From NCBI GenBank assembly GCA_963978265.1, contig CAXBQV010000015.1, positions 1-24,021 of the forward strand: a stretch of DNA of 24,021 nucleotides. The letters are read 5' to 3'. This DNA is from JAKALQ01 sp963978265. Lineage in GTDB: Bacteria; Actinomycetota; Actinomycetes; S36-B12; UBA5976. The stretch's first letter is position 1, and the number at the start of each line of letters is the position of its first letter. The position numbers were made by a program, and so were the translations under genes. The notes under the pieces are model-generated. The model was not told the origin of the DNA. It ran no database searches and saw only the letters and a program-made list of their open reading frames with translations. This document shows positions 7,709 through 15,334 of this stretch, in pieces.

Positions 7709-8928
7709 CATGGACTGAGCGTGCTGCAGGCATCGACCGCCAATTCGCGGCAGTCAACCGTCGTTCGATGTTCGACCTTGCGTCGGATGTCGTCTATCTG
7801 GACGGGAACTCGCTCGGACCGCTGCCGCAGCCCGCGCAAACGGCCATCACGATCGCTGTGCGGGACGAATGGGGGAAAGGCCTCATCCGGTCATGGAACT
7901 CTGCGGACTGGATCGGACTGCCACTTCGCACGGGTGATCGCATCGCCAACCTCATCGGCGCCCAACCCGGCACGGTGATCGCAGCAGATTCGACGTCGAT
8001 CAACCTCTACAAAGTCCTGCATGCTGCGCTCGATCTGCAGAACGGTCGTACCGAGATCGTCACCGACATCGACAACTTCCCCACTGATCTCTACATCGTG
8101 GATGAAGTCGCTCGGCAGCGAGGTCTCACCGTTCGGGATGTGAAGCGCTCGCAGATCTGGGAATCGCTGACGCCGAACACTGCGGTGCTCACGTTGACCC
8201 ACGTGGACTACCGGACGTCGGAGATGGCGGACCTCCAGGCGCTCACCAACGCCGCGCACGCGGTCGGCGCCCTCGTGATCTGGGATTTCGCGCACAGTGC
8301 GGGCGCCGTGCCGCTGGACGTTACGGCTGCGGAAATCGACTTCGCCGTCGGCTGTGGATACAAATTCCTCAACGGCGGCCCTGGCGCTCCCGCGTTCCTC
8401 TATGTCGCTCCGCGGCATCTAGGCGCCTCGACGCAGCCGATCGAGGGGTGGATCGGCCACGCGAATGCCTTCGCGTTCACGCGCGAATACGAACCCGCGG
8501 ACGGCATCGCCCAGTTTCAGGTGGGGACGCCGTCGGTGCTCGGTATGCGCGCGCTGTACGGGGCGCTCGAGGTGTTCGACGGCGTGGACATGCGGCAGTT
8601 GCATGCGAAGAGCGTCGCAATGGCCGGGCTGTTTCACGAATATGCCGACGAGGTGCTTGTTCCACGTGGCTTCGGCATCTCCTCGCATCGTGATGCGCAG
8701 ACCCGCGGATCGCACGTGGCGTTGTCGCACGACGATGGTTATGCGATTGTGCAGGCGCTGATCGCCCGCAACATCATCGGTGATTTCCGTCGACCGAACG
8801 TGATGCGGTTCGGCATTGCGCCGCTCTACAACAGCGCGCAGGACATGGTGACGCTTGTGGACAGGATCGTGGAGATCTACGAGACCGAGGAATACAAGCA
8901 GTACGGATCCGAGGCCGCCGTCATCTAA
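7705..8928 (+). CDS. kynU: Kynureninase
   Basis: PLP-dependent hydrolase that cleaves L-kynurenine to anthranilate and L-alanine (or 3-hydroxykynurenine to 3-hydroxyanthranilate). The 407-aa protein has the fold-type I landmarks of the family: YLDGNSLGP at 31-39, THVDYRTSEMAD at 165-176, WDFAHSAGA at 193-201 with D194 expected to contact the PLP pyridine nitrogen, and GCGYKFLNGGPG at 216-227 with K220 as the PLP-lysine. RFGIAPLYNS near 368-377 is the usual C-terminal signature. Length is normal. It is coupled by an ATGA overlap to the upstream membrane protein and converges on kynA with three bases between stops. With kynA and the arylformamidase-like gene it completes tryptophan to anthranilate. 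No kynurenine 3-monooxygenase is in the window. Confidence 0.96.
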   Translation: MTWTERAAGIDRQFAAVNRRSMFDLASDVVYLDGNSLGPLPQPAQTAITIAVRDEWGKGLIRSWNSADWIGLPLRTGDRIANLIGAQPGTVIAADSTSINLYKVLHAALDLQNGRTEIVTDIDNFPTDLYIVDEVARQRGLTVRDVKRSQIWESLTPNTAVLTLTHVDYRTSEMADLQALTNAAHAVGALVIWDFAHSAGAVPLDVTAAEIDFAVGCGYKFLNGGPGAPAFLYVAPRHLGASTQPIEGWIGHANAFAFTREYEPADGIAQFQVGTPSVLGMRALYGALEVFDGVDMRQLHAKSVAMAGLFHEYADEVLVPRGFGISSHRDAQTRGSHVALSHDDGYAIVQALIARNIIGDFRRPNVMRFGIAPLYNSAQDMVTLVDRIVEIYETEEYKQYGSEAAVI

Positions 8929-8931
8929 CGC

Positions 8932-9714
8932 TCAGAGCAGCGCGCGGGAGTCCCAGAGATCCGGGAACACCGGCCGGAAGAGCGTCTTCACGAGGTACCC
9001 CGCCGCGGCATCGGAGCCGCCGGTGCCCGGCTTCTTCCCGATCGTGCGTTCGACCATCTTCACGTGGCGGTAGCGCCATTCCTGCAGGCCTTCGTCGATA
9101 TCGAGGAGCCGCTCGAGCAGCAGGGCGGCCTCGGCATCCTGCGTGTAGACGGCGACGAGCGCCTGCACCACTCCGGGATCGCCAACATACGGTTGCGTGA
9201 CGTCGCGTTGCAGCACCGTTGCCGGAATCGCGGCACCGCGCGCGGCCAGCACGTGCAGCACGTGGTCCCACAGTGCAGGGCTGTTCGTCATCCGCTCGAC
9301 ATCAGCCTGCTGCGCAGGGGTGAGATGCGATGCGAAATTCCGATCGCGCCTGCCCAGCACACCTTCGATCTCGCGGAACTGTGCGGACTGGAACCCGCTT
9401 GCGGCATCGAGGCGGTCTCGGAATGCGTTGAACTCCAACGGCGTCATCGTCTCAAGGATGTCGACCTGCGACACAAGGGTCTTGATGATCGTGCGAATCC
9501 GTCCCGCCGTTGCAAGTGCCTGATGCAGGTTGCCTCCATCGAGTGTGCTGCAGATGTGGCGGAACTCGTGGAGCAGTTGTTTGAACCACAGTTCGTAGGT
9601 CTGGTGGATGATGATGAACAACATCTCGTCGTGTTCGTCGGAACGCGGTGACTGCAATTCCACCAGTTCTGGAACCCGGAGATACGAGCTGTAGGTCAGT
9701 GCGGCGTCGGTCAT
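8932..9714 (-). CDS. kynA: Tryptophan 2,3-dioxygenase
   Basis: Heme enzyme that opens the indole ring of L-tryptophan to N-formylkynurenine, the first step of the kynurenine pathway. The 260-aa protein carries MLFIIIHQTYELWFKQLLHE at 31-50 (active-site helix, H37 equivalent to the distal histidine), WRYRHVKMVER at 213-223 (H217 the likely proximal heme ligand) and GTGGS at 230-234, the substrate-carboxylate loop. The start ATG at 9714 gives the expected family N-terminus, with AGGG 8 bases upstream. It lies 9 bases after the hydrolase gene and is last in the liv-kyn run. In most bacteria TDO genes sit with kynB/kynU; here they follow an ABC importer. Confidence 0.96.
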   Translation of the reverse strand: MTDAALTYSSYLRVPELVELQSPRSDEHDEMLFIIIHQTYELWFKQLLHEFRHICSTLDGGNLHQALATAGRIRTIIKTLVSQVDILETMTPLEFNAFRDRLDAASGFQSAQFREIEGVLGRRDRNFASHLTPAQQADVERMTNSPALWDHVLHVLAARGAAIPATVLQRDVTQPYVGDPGVVQALVAVYTQDAEAALLLERLLDIDEGLQEWRYRHVKMVERTIGKKPGTGGSDAAAGYLVKTLFRPVFPDLWDSRALL

Positions 9715-9723
9715 GCCACGACC

Positions 9724-10536
9724 CTAACGACGCTTCATCTCCCGCTCCCGCTCGTTGAGCAGGGATGTTGCGAGCGCGGCGAAATCGGCGTTGAGCACGA
9801 TATCGAAGTGGTCGGCGCCTGGCACTGCTTGGGCCACGGTCCACAAGCGGTTGGCCATCTTCTCGGACTGCAGTGCGAACTGTGCGGACTCCTGCTCGCC
9901 ATAGAGCACGTAGCTCGACATATTGGGGGAGAACGGCAAGCGCAGTGGCGACAGTTGCCAGGCATGGGCCTCGTCCAACCCAAGGGGATCGTTGATGGCG
10001 AGTGGGACGATCGGACGGAGGTCGTAAACGCCGCTGAAGAGAAGTACGCCGTGTGTCATGGTCGAGCGGGCCGATGCGGTCATCGCGGCAAGATGTGCGC
10101 CCGCGGAATGGCCGGCGAGAATGAGCGGGGCGGGGGCGAGCGTGGCGATCGCCTGCATCGATTGCACGCATTGTTCGATCATCGTCTCGATGGTCGCCTG
10201 CGGCGCAATCGTGTAGTCGACAGCAACGTAATTGATGCCTGCTTCCACGCACGACTTGGCGTGGTGCAGCGATGCCTCGGCCGACCCTCCCTGCCAATAG
10301 CCGCCATGGATCCAGATGAGGTTCCCCTTGGACTGCTCCGCGCGCGCCAACAGGGTTGTGTGATGGTTGTGCGTGATGCGTTCGATGAGCAGCCCGTTGC
10401 GCTCGTCCACGCTGACGGCGTCGAATTGCACCTGGTATTCGGGCCAGGTGTGCTTGGACCAGGCGCTCGGCGAGTACTCGTAGTCCAACTGTTCGGTGGA
10501 CAGCGACCGCCAGTCCTCGCCGATGCCCTTTGTCAT
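9724..10536 (-). CDS. Alpha/beta hydrolase, probable kynurenine formamidase (AFMID/Bna7-like)
   Basis: The 270-aa protein has the oxyanion motif HGGYW at 77-81, characteristic of eukaryote-type arylformamidases and their bacterial relatives, the nucleophile elbow GHSAG at 142-146 (S144), and a C-terminal histidine in GADHFD (H243). The acid residue is probably E214 or E216 after the YVLYGE strand. Known activity of this family is hydrolysis of N-formylkynurenine to kynurenine and formate, which is exactly the missing step between its neighbours kynA and kynU. It is unrelated to the metal-dependent KynB of most bacteria, so I give no kynB symbol. Its ATG directly follows the livF stop (zero spacing), so it is probably translated from the same message. 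Another esterase activity cannot be excluded. Confidence 0.85.
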   Translation of the reverse strand: MTKGIGEDWRSLSTEQLDYEYSPSAWSKHTWPEYQVQFDAVSVDERNGLLIERITHNHHTTLLARAEQSKGNLIWIHGGYWQGGSAEASLHHAKSCVEAGINYVAVDYTIAPQATIETMIEQCVQSMQAIATLAPAPLILAGHSAGAHLAAMTASARSTMTHGVLLFSGVYDLRPIVPLAINDPLGLDEAHAWQLSPLRLPFSPNMSSYVLYGEQESAQFALQSEKMANRLWTVAQAVPGADHFDIVLNADFAALATSLLNEREREMKRR

Positions 10537-11259
10537 CTAGTGGCCGGCGCCGGTACCGAGGTAGGCAGCCTTCACCTTGTCGTCGTGCAGCAACTGCTTG
10601 GCATCGCCCGACAGCACCACGGCTCCGGTTTCCATCACATAGGCACGATCGGCAACGGACAGCGCCTTCTGGGCGTTCTGCTCGACGAGCACGATGGTCA
10701 TGCCCTCTTGGTTGATCTGCGTGATGATGTCGAAGATCTGCTGCACGATCATCGGTGCGAGCCCCATCGACGGTTCATCGAGCAGCAGCAACTGCGGCCG
10801 TGCCATCAGTGCGCGACCGATTGCGACCATCTGCTGCTCGCCTCCGGACAACGTGCCGGCCGGTTGCGCTGCACGTTCCTTGACGCGGGGAAACAGGTGG
10901 TACACCCGCTCGAGGTCCTCGTGCATCTCGGCGCGGGCCGTTTTGCGGTGGTACTTGCCCATTTCGAGGTTCTCAAGCACCGTCATGCCAGGAAAGATGC
11001 CGCGGCCCTCTGGCACCTGTGAAATGCCGAGATCGACACGCGCAAACGGTGCAACCGTGGCGATGTCGGTGCCATTGAACGTCATCGTTCCGGAGGTCGG
11101 CTTCAGCAGGCCGGAGACTGTCTTCAGCGTGGTGGTCTTGCCGGCGCCGTTGGCGCCAATGATCGACACGATCTCGCCGGCGTCTGCGTTGAAGGAGACG
11201 CCGCGAAGTGCCTCGATCTTGCCGTACGACACTCGGATGTCATTGATTTCAAGCAGCAT
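10537..11259 (-). CDS. livF: HAAT-family ABC transporter ATPase, LivF type
   Basis: Cytosolic ATPase of a hydrophobic amino acid (branched-chain type) importer, 240 aa. Walker A is GANGAGKTT (35-43), the Q-loop region follows in LGISQVPEGRGIFPGMTV, the ABC signature is LSGGEQQM, and Walker B is LLLLDEPSMGLAP. The QVPEGRGIFPGMTVLENL stretch is typical of LivF rather than LivG. The ATG at 11259 is preceded by GGGAG at good spacing and overlaps the end of livG by 11 bases. The hydrolase and kynA follow without a gap large enough for an obvious promoter. The gene symbol marks the family; the substrate is not proven and may be aromatic. Confidence 0.94.
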   Translation of the reverse strand: MLLEINDIRVSYGKIEALRGVSFNADAGEIVSIIGANGAGKTTTLKTVSGLLKPTSGTMTFNGTDIATVAPFARVDLGISQVPEGRGIFPGMTVLENLEMGKYHRKTARAEMHEDLERVYHLFPRVKERAAQPAGTLSGGEQQMVAIGRALMARPQLLLLDEPSMGLAPMIVQQIFDIITQINQEGMTIVLVEQNAQKALSVADRAYVMETGAVVLSGDAKQLLHDDKVKAAYLGTGAGH

Positions 11260-12025
11260 CGGTCGGGACTCCCAGGTAGGCGGCGATTACGCGTTCGTCG
11301 TTCTGGACTTCCGACGGCAGGCCATCGGCGATCTTGCTGCCGAAATCGAGCACCATCACGCGGTCGGAGATGCTCATGACGAGCGACATGTCGTGTTCGA
11401 TGAGGAGGACGGTGAAACCGCGGTCGCGGATCGCCTTGATCTGCCGGCCGAGGACTTCCTTCTCGACCGGTGTGAAGCCTGCGGCTGGCTCGTCGAGGAG
11501 CAGGACTTCCGGATTCGTCGCAAGCGCGCGGCAGATCTCGAGACGTCGCTGATCACCGTAAGGGAGTGACTTCGCAAGATCGTGCGCGCGGTGCGCAACA
11601 CCCATGAACTCCATGAGTTCCAGCGCCTTTTCGTGCGCGGCACGTTCTTCGCGACGCTTGCGCGGAAGACCGAGCAGGGCGCCGGGAACGGACGACTTCG
11701 AGTGGGCGTCGGCACCGACGAGCACGTTCTCCAGAGCCGTCATCTCGTGGAACAGCCGGATGTTCTGGAAGGTACGGGCAAGTCCGAGGCGGGTGATCTC
11801 CGAACGTTTCCTACCGACGATCGACTGGCCGTTGAATTCGACGTGACCCTCGGTCGGCGCATAGACACCCGTGAGCACATTGAAGACCGTGGTCTTCCCG
11901 GCGCCGTTCGGCCCGATGAGCGCCGCGATCTCGCCTTCGTTGACGTGGATCGAGACATCGTCGAGGGCGGTCACGCCACCGAATCGCATCGTGACGTGCT
12001 TGAACTCGAGCAGACGATCACGCAT
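11249..12025 (-). CDS. livG: HAAT-family ABC transporter ATPase, LivG type
   Basis: Second ATPase of the importer, 258 aa. It has Walker A GPNGAGKTT, the LivG-typical LARTFQNIRLF Q-loop segment, a signature in the form LPYGDQRRLEICRAL (in place of LSGGQ, usual for LivG), Walker B VLLLDEPAAG, and the switch histidine in LLIEHDM. I chose ATG at 12025, since GGAAGGG lies about 9 bases upstream; a GTG at 12043 in the same frame would add six residues. The start overlaps the end of livM by 8 bases. Confidence 0.94.
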   Translation of the reverse strand: MRDRLLEFKHVTMRFGGVTALDDVSIHVNEGEIAALIGPNGAGKTTVFNVLTGVYAPTEGHVEFNGQSIVGRKRSEITRLGLARTFQNIRLFHEMTALENVLVGADAHSKSSVPGALLGLPRKRREERAAHEKALELMEFMGVAHRAHDLAKSLPYGDQRRLEICRALATNPEVLLLDEPAAGFTPVEKEVLGRQIKAIRDRGFTVLLIEHDMSLVMSISDRVMVLDFGSKIADGLPSEVQNDERVIAAYLGVPTDAA

Positions 12026-13040
12026 TGTCGACCGCCCTTCCACGTACGCGACGGGGCAACAGGCCCTCCGGACGCACGTTCATCATGAGCACGAGTGCGG
12101 CACCGAATGCGAGCACGCGGTACTCGCTGAAGCCGCGCAGACGCTCGGGGATGTAGGAGATGGCGAACGCGCCGAGGATGACGCCGGGCACGTTGCCCGA
12201 GCCGCCAAGCACCACGATCGCGATGAACATGACCGACAGGTTCAGCGGGAAGTTGTCAGGTGAGATGAAGCCGATCTTCGTGGCGTAGAGGACGCCGCCG
12301 AGACTGCCGATACCGGCACCGATGGCGAATGCCCACAACTTGTACTTGAGCGTCTGCACGCCCATCAGTTCCGCGGCATCCTCATCCTCACGGATCGCCT
12401 CCCAGGCGCGGCCGACGCGGGAGCGGTCAAGGCGCTTGAGCAGATAGATCACGACGACGATGACTGCCAGTAGCACCCAGTAGAACGGCTTCGGGTCGAG
12501 GATGTCGTCGAAGCTCAGCGGTCCGATCGGGGACGGCCACGGGATGTTGTTCACGCCGCGGCTGGCACCGAGCCAGTCGGTGTTGAGCGCGGTGATGCGA
12601 ACGATCTCACCGAATCCGAGCGTCACAATCGCGAGGTAGTCGCCCCGGAGTCTGAGTGTCGGCAGACCCAGAATGACGCCGGCCACCATCGTGACGATCA
12701 TGGCGGTCGGAAGGATCACCCACACACTCCAACCGAGTCGGGTGCCGATCTCTGCCATCGTGTACGCGCCGATCGCGAAGAATGCGACATAGCCGAGGTC
12801 GAGCAGACCGGCCTTGCCGACCACCACATTGAGGCCAATGCCCATGAGCACGTAGAGGCCGATCTTGTCGAACAGCAACGACGGGAAGTCGGTGTCCGGG
12901 GTGTCGAGCAGCGGGACCTGCACCATCGGCAGGATTGCGAGCATTGCGACGAAGGCCGCAGTTGCAACCCAGCGCACGATGCGGGGGAGTGCTCGCCAGC
13001 CGTCGCCTATACGTTCGGGAATTCGTGACAGTGTCCTCAT
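12018..13040 (-). CDS. livM: HAAT-family ABC transporter permease, LivM type
   Basis: Integral membrane permease of about 340 aa with eight to ten hydrophobic segments. The signature GKAGLLDLGYVAFFAIGAYT marks the LivM family, as does the cytoplasmic coupling region SRVGRAWEAIREDEDAAELMGV and the C-terminal GGSGNVPGVILGA. The start is either of two adjacent ATGs (13043, 13040); I prefer 13040 because GAGGG lies 4 bases upstream of it. The TGATG junction with the livH stop implies translational coupling. The frame continues upstream, but that part lies in livH and resembles nothing in the family. Confidence 0.94.
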   Translation of the reverse strand: MRTLSRIPERIGDGWRALPRIVRWVATAAFVAMLAILPMVQVPLLDTPDTDFPSLLFDKIGLYVLMGIGLNVVVGKAGLLDLGYVAFFAIGAYTMAEIGTRLGWSVWVILPTAMIVTMVAGVILGLPTLRLRGDYLAIVTLGFGEIVRITALNTDWLGASRGVNNIPWPSPIGPLSFDDILDPKPFYWVLLAVIVVVIYLLKRLDRSRVGRAWEAIREDEDAAELMGVQTLKYKLWAFAIGAGIGSLGGVLYATKIGFISPDNFPLNLSVMFIAIVVLGGSGNVPGVILGAFAISYIPERLRGFSEYRVLAFGAALVLMMNVRPEGLLPRRVRGRAVDNA

Positions 13041-13990
13041 CATGCCCTCGCTCGCTGCAGGGTTTCGCCGAGAATGCCTTCGGGGCGGAACATCAAGACC
13101 GCCACCAGGATCACGAATGCGACGGCGTCGCGCCATGAACCGCCGAAGACAGCGCCACCCCACGATTCGACGACGCCGAGTACAAGTCCGCCGACAAGCG
13201 CACCCCGCAGATTGCCGATACCGCCGAGAACGGCCGCCGTGAATGCCTTGATGCCGAGCAGGACGCCGATGTTGAAGCGCGTCTGCTCGAAGTAGATCTG
13301 GTTGAGCGCACCGGCGAGGCCTGCCATCAGACCACCGAGCAGGAACGTCAACATGATGACGCGATCGATGTTCACGCCCATCAGTACGGAGGTGTCCTGA
13401 CTCTGCGCCACTGCGCGGATACCGCGACCGAGACGGGTTCGCGCAACGAAACGATCGAGCGCCAACATCATGAGTACTGCCGACACCAGGATGATCACCT
13501 TGTCGTTGCGGATGTCAGCGCCGAATGCAGTGAACCAGACTTGCTTGTCGAGGAAGCGCGGAAACGATTCATAGTTGCGTCCACGCCAGATGGCGACAGC
13601 TTCCTGGATGAAGAGCGATGCGCCGATGGCGCTGATGAGTGCCGTAAGACGTGATGCGCCGCGCTTGCGAAGTCCGCGGTATGCGATGCGCTCGAGGAGC
13701 ACGGCTGCGATCCCGGAAACGATCATCGCGACGACGCACACCGCCACGAATGTGACGATGAGCGACAGACCCTGCCGTGATTCGCCAAGCGCTGGAACGC
13801 CGATCAGCCCGGTCGTGAGCAGGGACGCGAAGGTGCCGAGCATGAAGATCTCGGAGTGCGCGAAGTTGATGAGGCGCAGAACGCCGTACACCAGCGTGTA
13901 GCCGAGTGCGACCAACGCGTAGATGGCGCCGAGCACGATGCCGTCGAAGGTGAGGGCACCGAACTGGCTGAACAGAATGTCGAAACTCAT
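13040..13990 (-). CDS. livH: HAAT-family ABC transporter permease, LivH type
   Basis: Membrane permease partner of LivM, about 316 aa. The family signature GVLRLINFAHSEIFMLG sits in the N-terminal part, the cytoplasmic coupling loop reads TRLGRGIRAVAQSQDTSVLMGV, and the C-terminus has the paired motif AAVLGGIGNLRGALVGG. The ATG at 13990 gives the canonical N-terminus, with TAGGGA upstream. A strong hairpin lies between it and the upstream livK gene. Confidence 0.94.
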   Translation of the reverse strand: MSFDILFSQFGALTFDGIVLGAIYALVALGYTLVYGVLRLINFAHSEIFMLGTFASLLTTGLIGVPALGESRQGLSLIVTFVAVCVVAMIVSGIAAVLLERIAYRGLRKRGASRLTALISAIGASLFIQEAVAIWRGRNYESFPRFLDKQVWFTAFGADIRNDKVIILVSAVLMMLALDRFVARTRLGRGIRAVAQSQDTSVLMGVNIDRVIMLTFLLGGLMAGLAGALNQIYFEQTRFNIGVLLGIKAFTAAVLGGIGNLRGALVGGLVLGVVESWGGAVFGGSWRDAVAFVILVAVLMFRPEGILGETLQRARA

Positions 13991-14010
13991 GGGATCCCTA
14001 GGTGATTGTC

Positions 14011-14040
14011 GAAGGGGGACGCCCGGAGGCGCCCCCCTTC
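14011..14040 (-). other. GC-rich hairpin between livK and livH
   Basis: In the minus-strand transcript a 13-bp stem (GAAGGGGG outer arm against CCCCCTTC, one G-T pair further in, then CGCC/GGCG) closes a four-base loop. No T run follows, so it does not look like a full terminator. Such elements between a binding-protein gene and its permeases commonly protect the upstream message from 3' decay, raising binding-protein level over permease level; that role here is inference. Confidence 0.75.
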
Positions 14041-14047
14041 GGAGTGC

Positions 14048-14075
14048 AAGGCGTCGGTTGCCCGACGGATGCCTT
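14048..14075 (-). other. Second hairpin at the livK stop codon
   Basis: CGTCGG/CCGACG pairs around a GCAA tetraloop (GNRA type), extended by AAGG/CCTT across a four-base bulge. It overlaps the last bases of the livK stop codon and directly precedes the larger hairpin at 14011-14040. No T run follows. Confidence 0.55.
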
Positions 14076-15219
14076 ACTTGATGAGTTCGCCCTTCCAAGA
14101 GCCGTCTGCCTGCACGGTGTACGCGTAGATCGCGCCGCCGCCGAGCTCACCGTTCGAACCGAACTTGAACGTCTTGGTGACGCCCTTGTACGAACCGGCC
14201 TTCACGTAGGCGAGGAGCGACTTGCGATCGACCTTGCCGGCCTTGATGCCTGCGAGGAAGAAGTTCGCTGCGTCGAATGCCTCAGCGGAGTAGACGCCGT
14301 CAGCCTGGCCGAAAGCTGCCTTGTAGGCGGCCTGGAATGTACGGCCTGCCTTCGTGAGCGCCAGCGGAGCGGACGGTGCAGTGGCGATCGCGCCCTTTGC
14401 AGCAGCACCGGCGACCGTGACGAAGCCCTTGTCGTAGGTGCCGTCATCGGAGATGAACTGCGCCGAGATACCGGCATCCGCGATCTGCTTCGCGAGCTTG
14501 CCTGCGTCGGAGTAGTAGCCACCGAAGTACACGACTCCGGCCTTCGAGGCCTTCACCTTGGCAACGGTCGACGAGTAGTCCTGCGCGCCGGGGACGATCG
14601 ACTCGCCCTTGTCGACGGTGATGCCGAGCTTTGCAGCTTCGGCGCGGACAGTGTCAGCAAGGCCCTTGCCGTAGTCGCTGGCGTCATCGAGGACGATGAG
14701 CGTCTTGCCAGCGAACTTCGCCTTGATGAGCTTCGCGGTCTGTGCACCCTGCATGGCGTCGGTCGCGACAGCGCGGTGGAAGACCTTCCAGCCCTGCTGC
14801 GTGATCGTCGGGTTGGTGGCCGACGGCGAGATCAGCGGGAGGCCCGCACGGTTGTAGATCGGACCGGACGCAAGGGTCTCACCCGAGAACGACGGGCCGA
14901 CCATTGCAACGATGCACGCATCGCGGATGATCTTCTGCGCGAGGGCAGGAGCCTGTGCCGGATCCGCCTGCGAGTCGTACTTCACGAGCTGCACGCGGGT
15001 CTTGGGGTTCTTTGCGTTGTACTGGTCAACTGCAAGGACTGCGCCCTGCGAGATGTTGACACCGAGATTGCCGTAGTCGCCGGTGAGCGGACCCTGGAAA
15101 GCGATCTTCAAGGTCTTGCACGAGGCGGCCGAGGCCGAGCTTGCGGTTGCGGCAACGGTGCCGAGACCGAGTGCGACAGCAGCGACTGCGCTGATGACGC
15201 GACGGGTACGAATAGACAT
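14074..15219 (-). CDS. livK: HAAT-family extracellular substrate-binding protein (LivK type)
   Basis: Type-1 periplasmic-binding-fold protein of 381 aa that captures the substrate outside the membrane and delivers it to LivHM. It begins with a signal peptide: MSIRTRR, a hydrophobic stretch AVAAVALGLGTVAA, then a likely cleavage after SASA. C34 follows in AASC, a weak lipobox, so it may be a lipoprotein or a plain secreted protein. Family motifs are FQGPLTGDYGNLG at 41-53 and VGPSFSGETLASG near 107-119, the latter holding the serine/threonine residues that usually grip the amino acid alpha-carboxylate and amino group. The start at 15219 has a near-perfect GGAGGAG upstream. Specificity cannot be read by eye; the operon context argues for tryptophan or kynurenine. 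Confidence 0.94.
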   Translation of the reverse strand: MSIRTRRVISAVAAVALGLGTVAATASSASAASCKTLKIAFQGPLTGDYGNLGVNISQGAVLAVDQYNAKNPKTRVQLVKYDSQADPAQAPALAQKIIRDACIVAMVGPSFSGETLASGPIYNRAGLPLISPSATNPTITQQGWKVFHRAVATDAMQGAQTAKLIKAKFAGKTLIVLDDASDYGKGLADTVRAEAAKLGITVDKGESIVPGAQDYSSTVAKVKASKAGVVYFGGYYSDAGKLAKQIADAGISAQFISDDGTYDKGFVTVAGAAAKGAIATAPSAPLALTKAGRTFQAAYKAAFGQADGVYSAEAFDAANFFLAGIKAGKVDRKSLLAYVKAGSYKGVTKTFKFGSNGELGGGAIYAYTVQADGSWKGELIK

Positions 15220-15223
15220 GTTG

Positions 15224-15242
15224 GTTTTCTCCTCCAGAAAAC
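15224..15242 (-). promoter_or_regulatory. Ribosome-binding-site hairpin of livK
   Basis: On the mRNA strand GTTTTCT and AGAAAAC form a perfect 7-bp stem whose five-base loop is exactly GGAGG, the Shine-Dalgarno core of livK. An alternative 4-bp hairpin CCAG-TTTT-CTGG (15234-15245) would instead pair two of the Shine-Dalgarno G residues. The pairing is read directly from sequence; a regulatory role is inference. Confidence 0.55.
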
Positions 15243-15304
15243 TGGTGGGCAAACGGTACATGTCCGTCGTTATGAGCGAAAACGGTGAGGTCCGGAAATG
15301 ACCG

Positions 15305-15333
15305 TCGGACAGCGGCTTTTGTCCGATAGCCGC
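15305..15333 (-). promoter_or_regulatory. Two mutually exclusive hairpins in the livK leader
   Basis: Stem A pairs 15328-15333 with 15312-15317 (GCGGCT/AGCCGC, 6 bp). Stem B pairs 15320-15326 with 15305-15311 (TCGGACA/TGTCCGA, 7 bp). Each uses the loop of the other, so both cannot form fully at once. They lie in the untranslated region between the candidate promoter and livK. This is the layout of a conformational switch, but it is not a riboswitch class I recognise. Confidence 0.4.
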
Positions 15334-15334
15334 C

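Noticed and set aside
9808..11022. Long plus-strand open frame (404 codons) opposite the hydrolase and livF
   Set aside because: Both genes beneath it are well supported by motifs. The product is low-complexity, His/Arg/Val-rich and crosses two real genes.
14002..15288. Long plus-strand open frame opposite livK (428 codons)
   Set aside because: It is the antisense shadow of livK, which has a signal peptide, family motifs and a strong ribosome-binding site. The antisense product is Arg/Leu/Asp-rich with no recognisable domain.
15305..15333. H-type pseudoknot formed by both livK leader stems at once
   Set aside because: The loop that must cross the first stem would be zero bases long, so both full stems cannot coexist. 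Alternative hairpins are the better reading.
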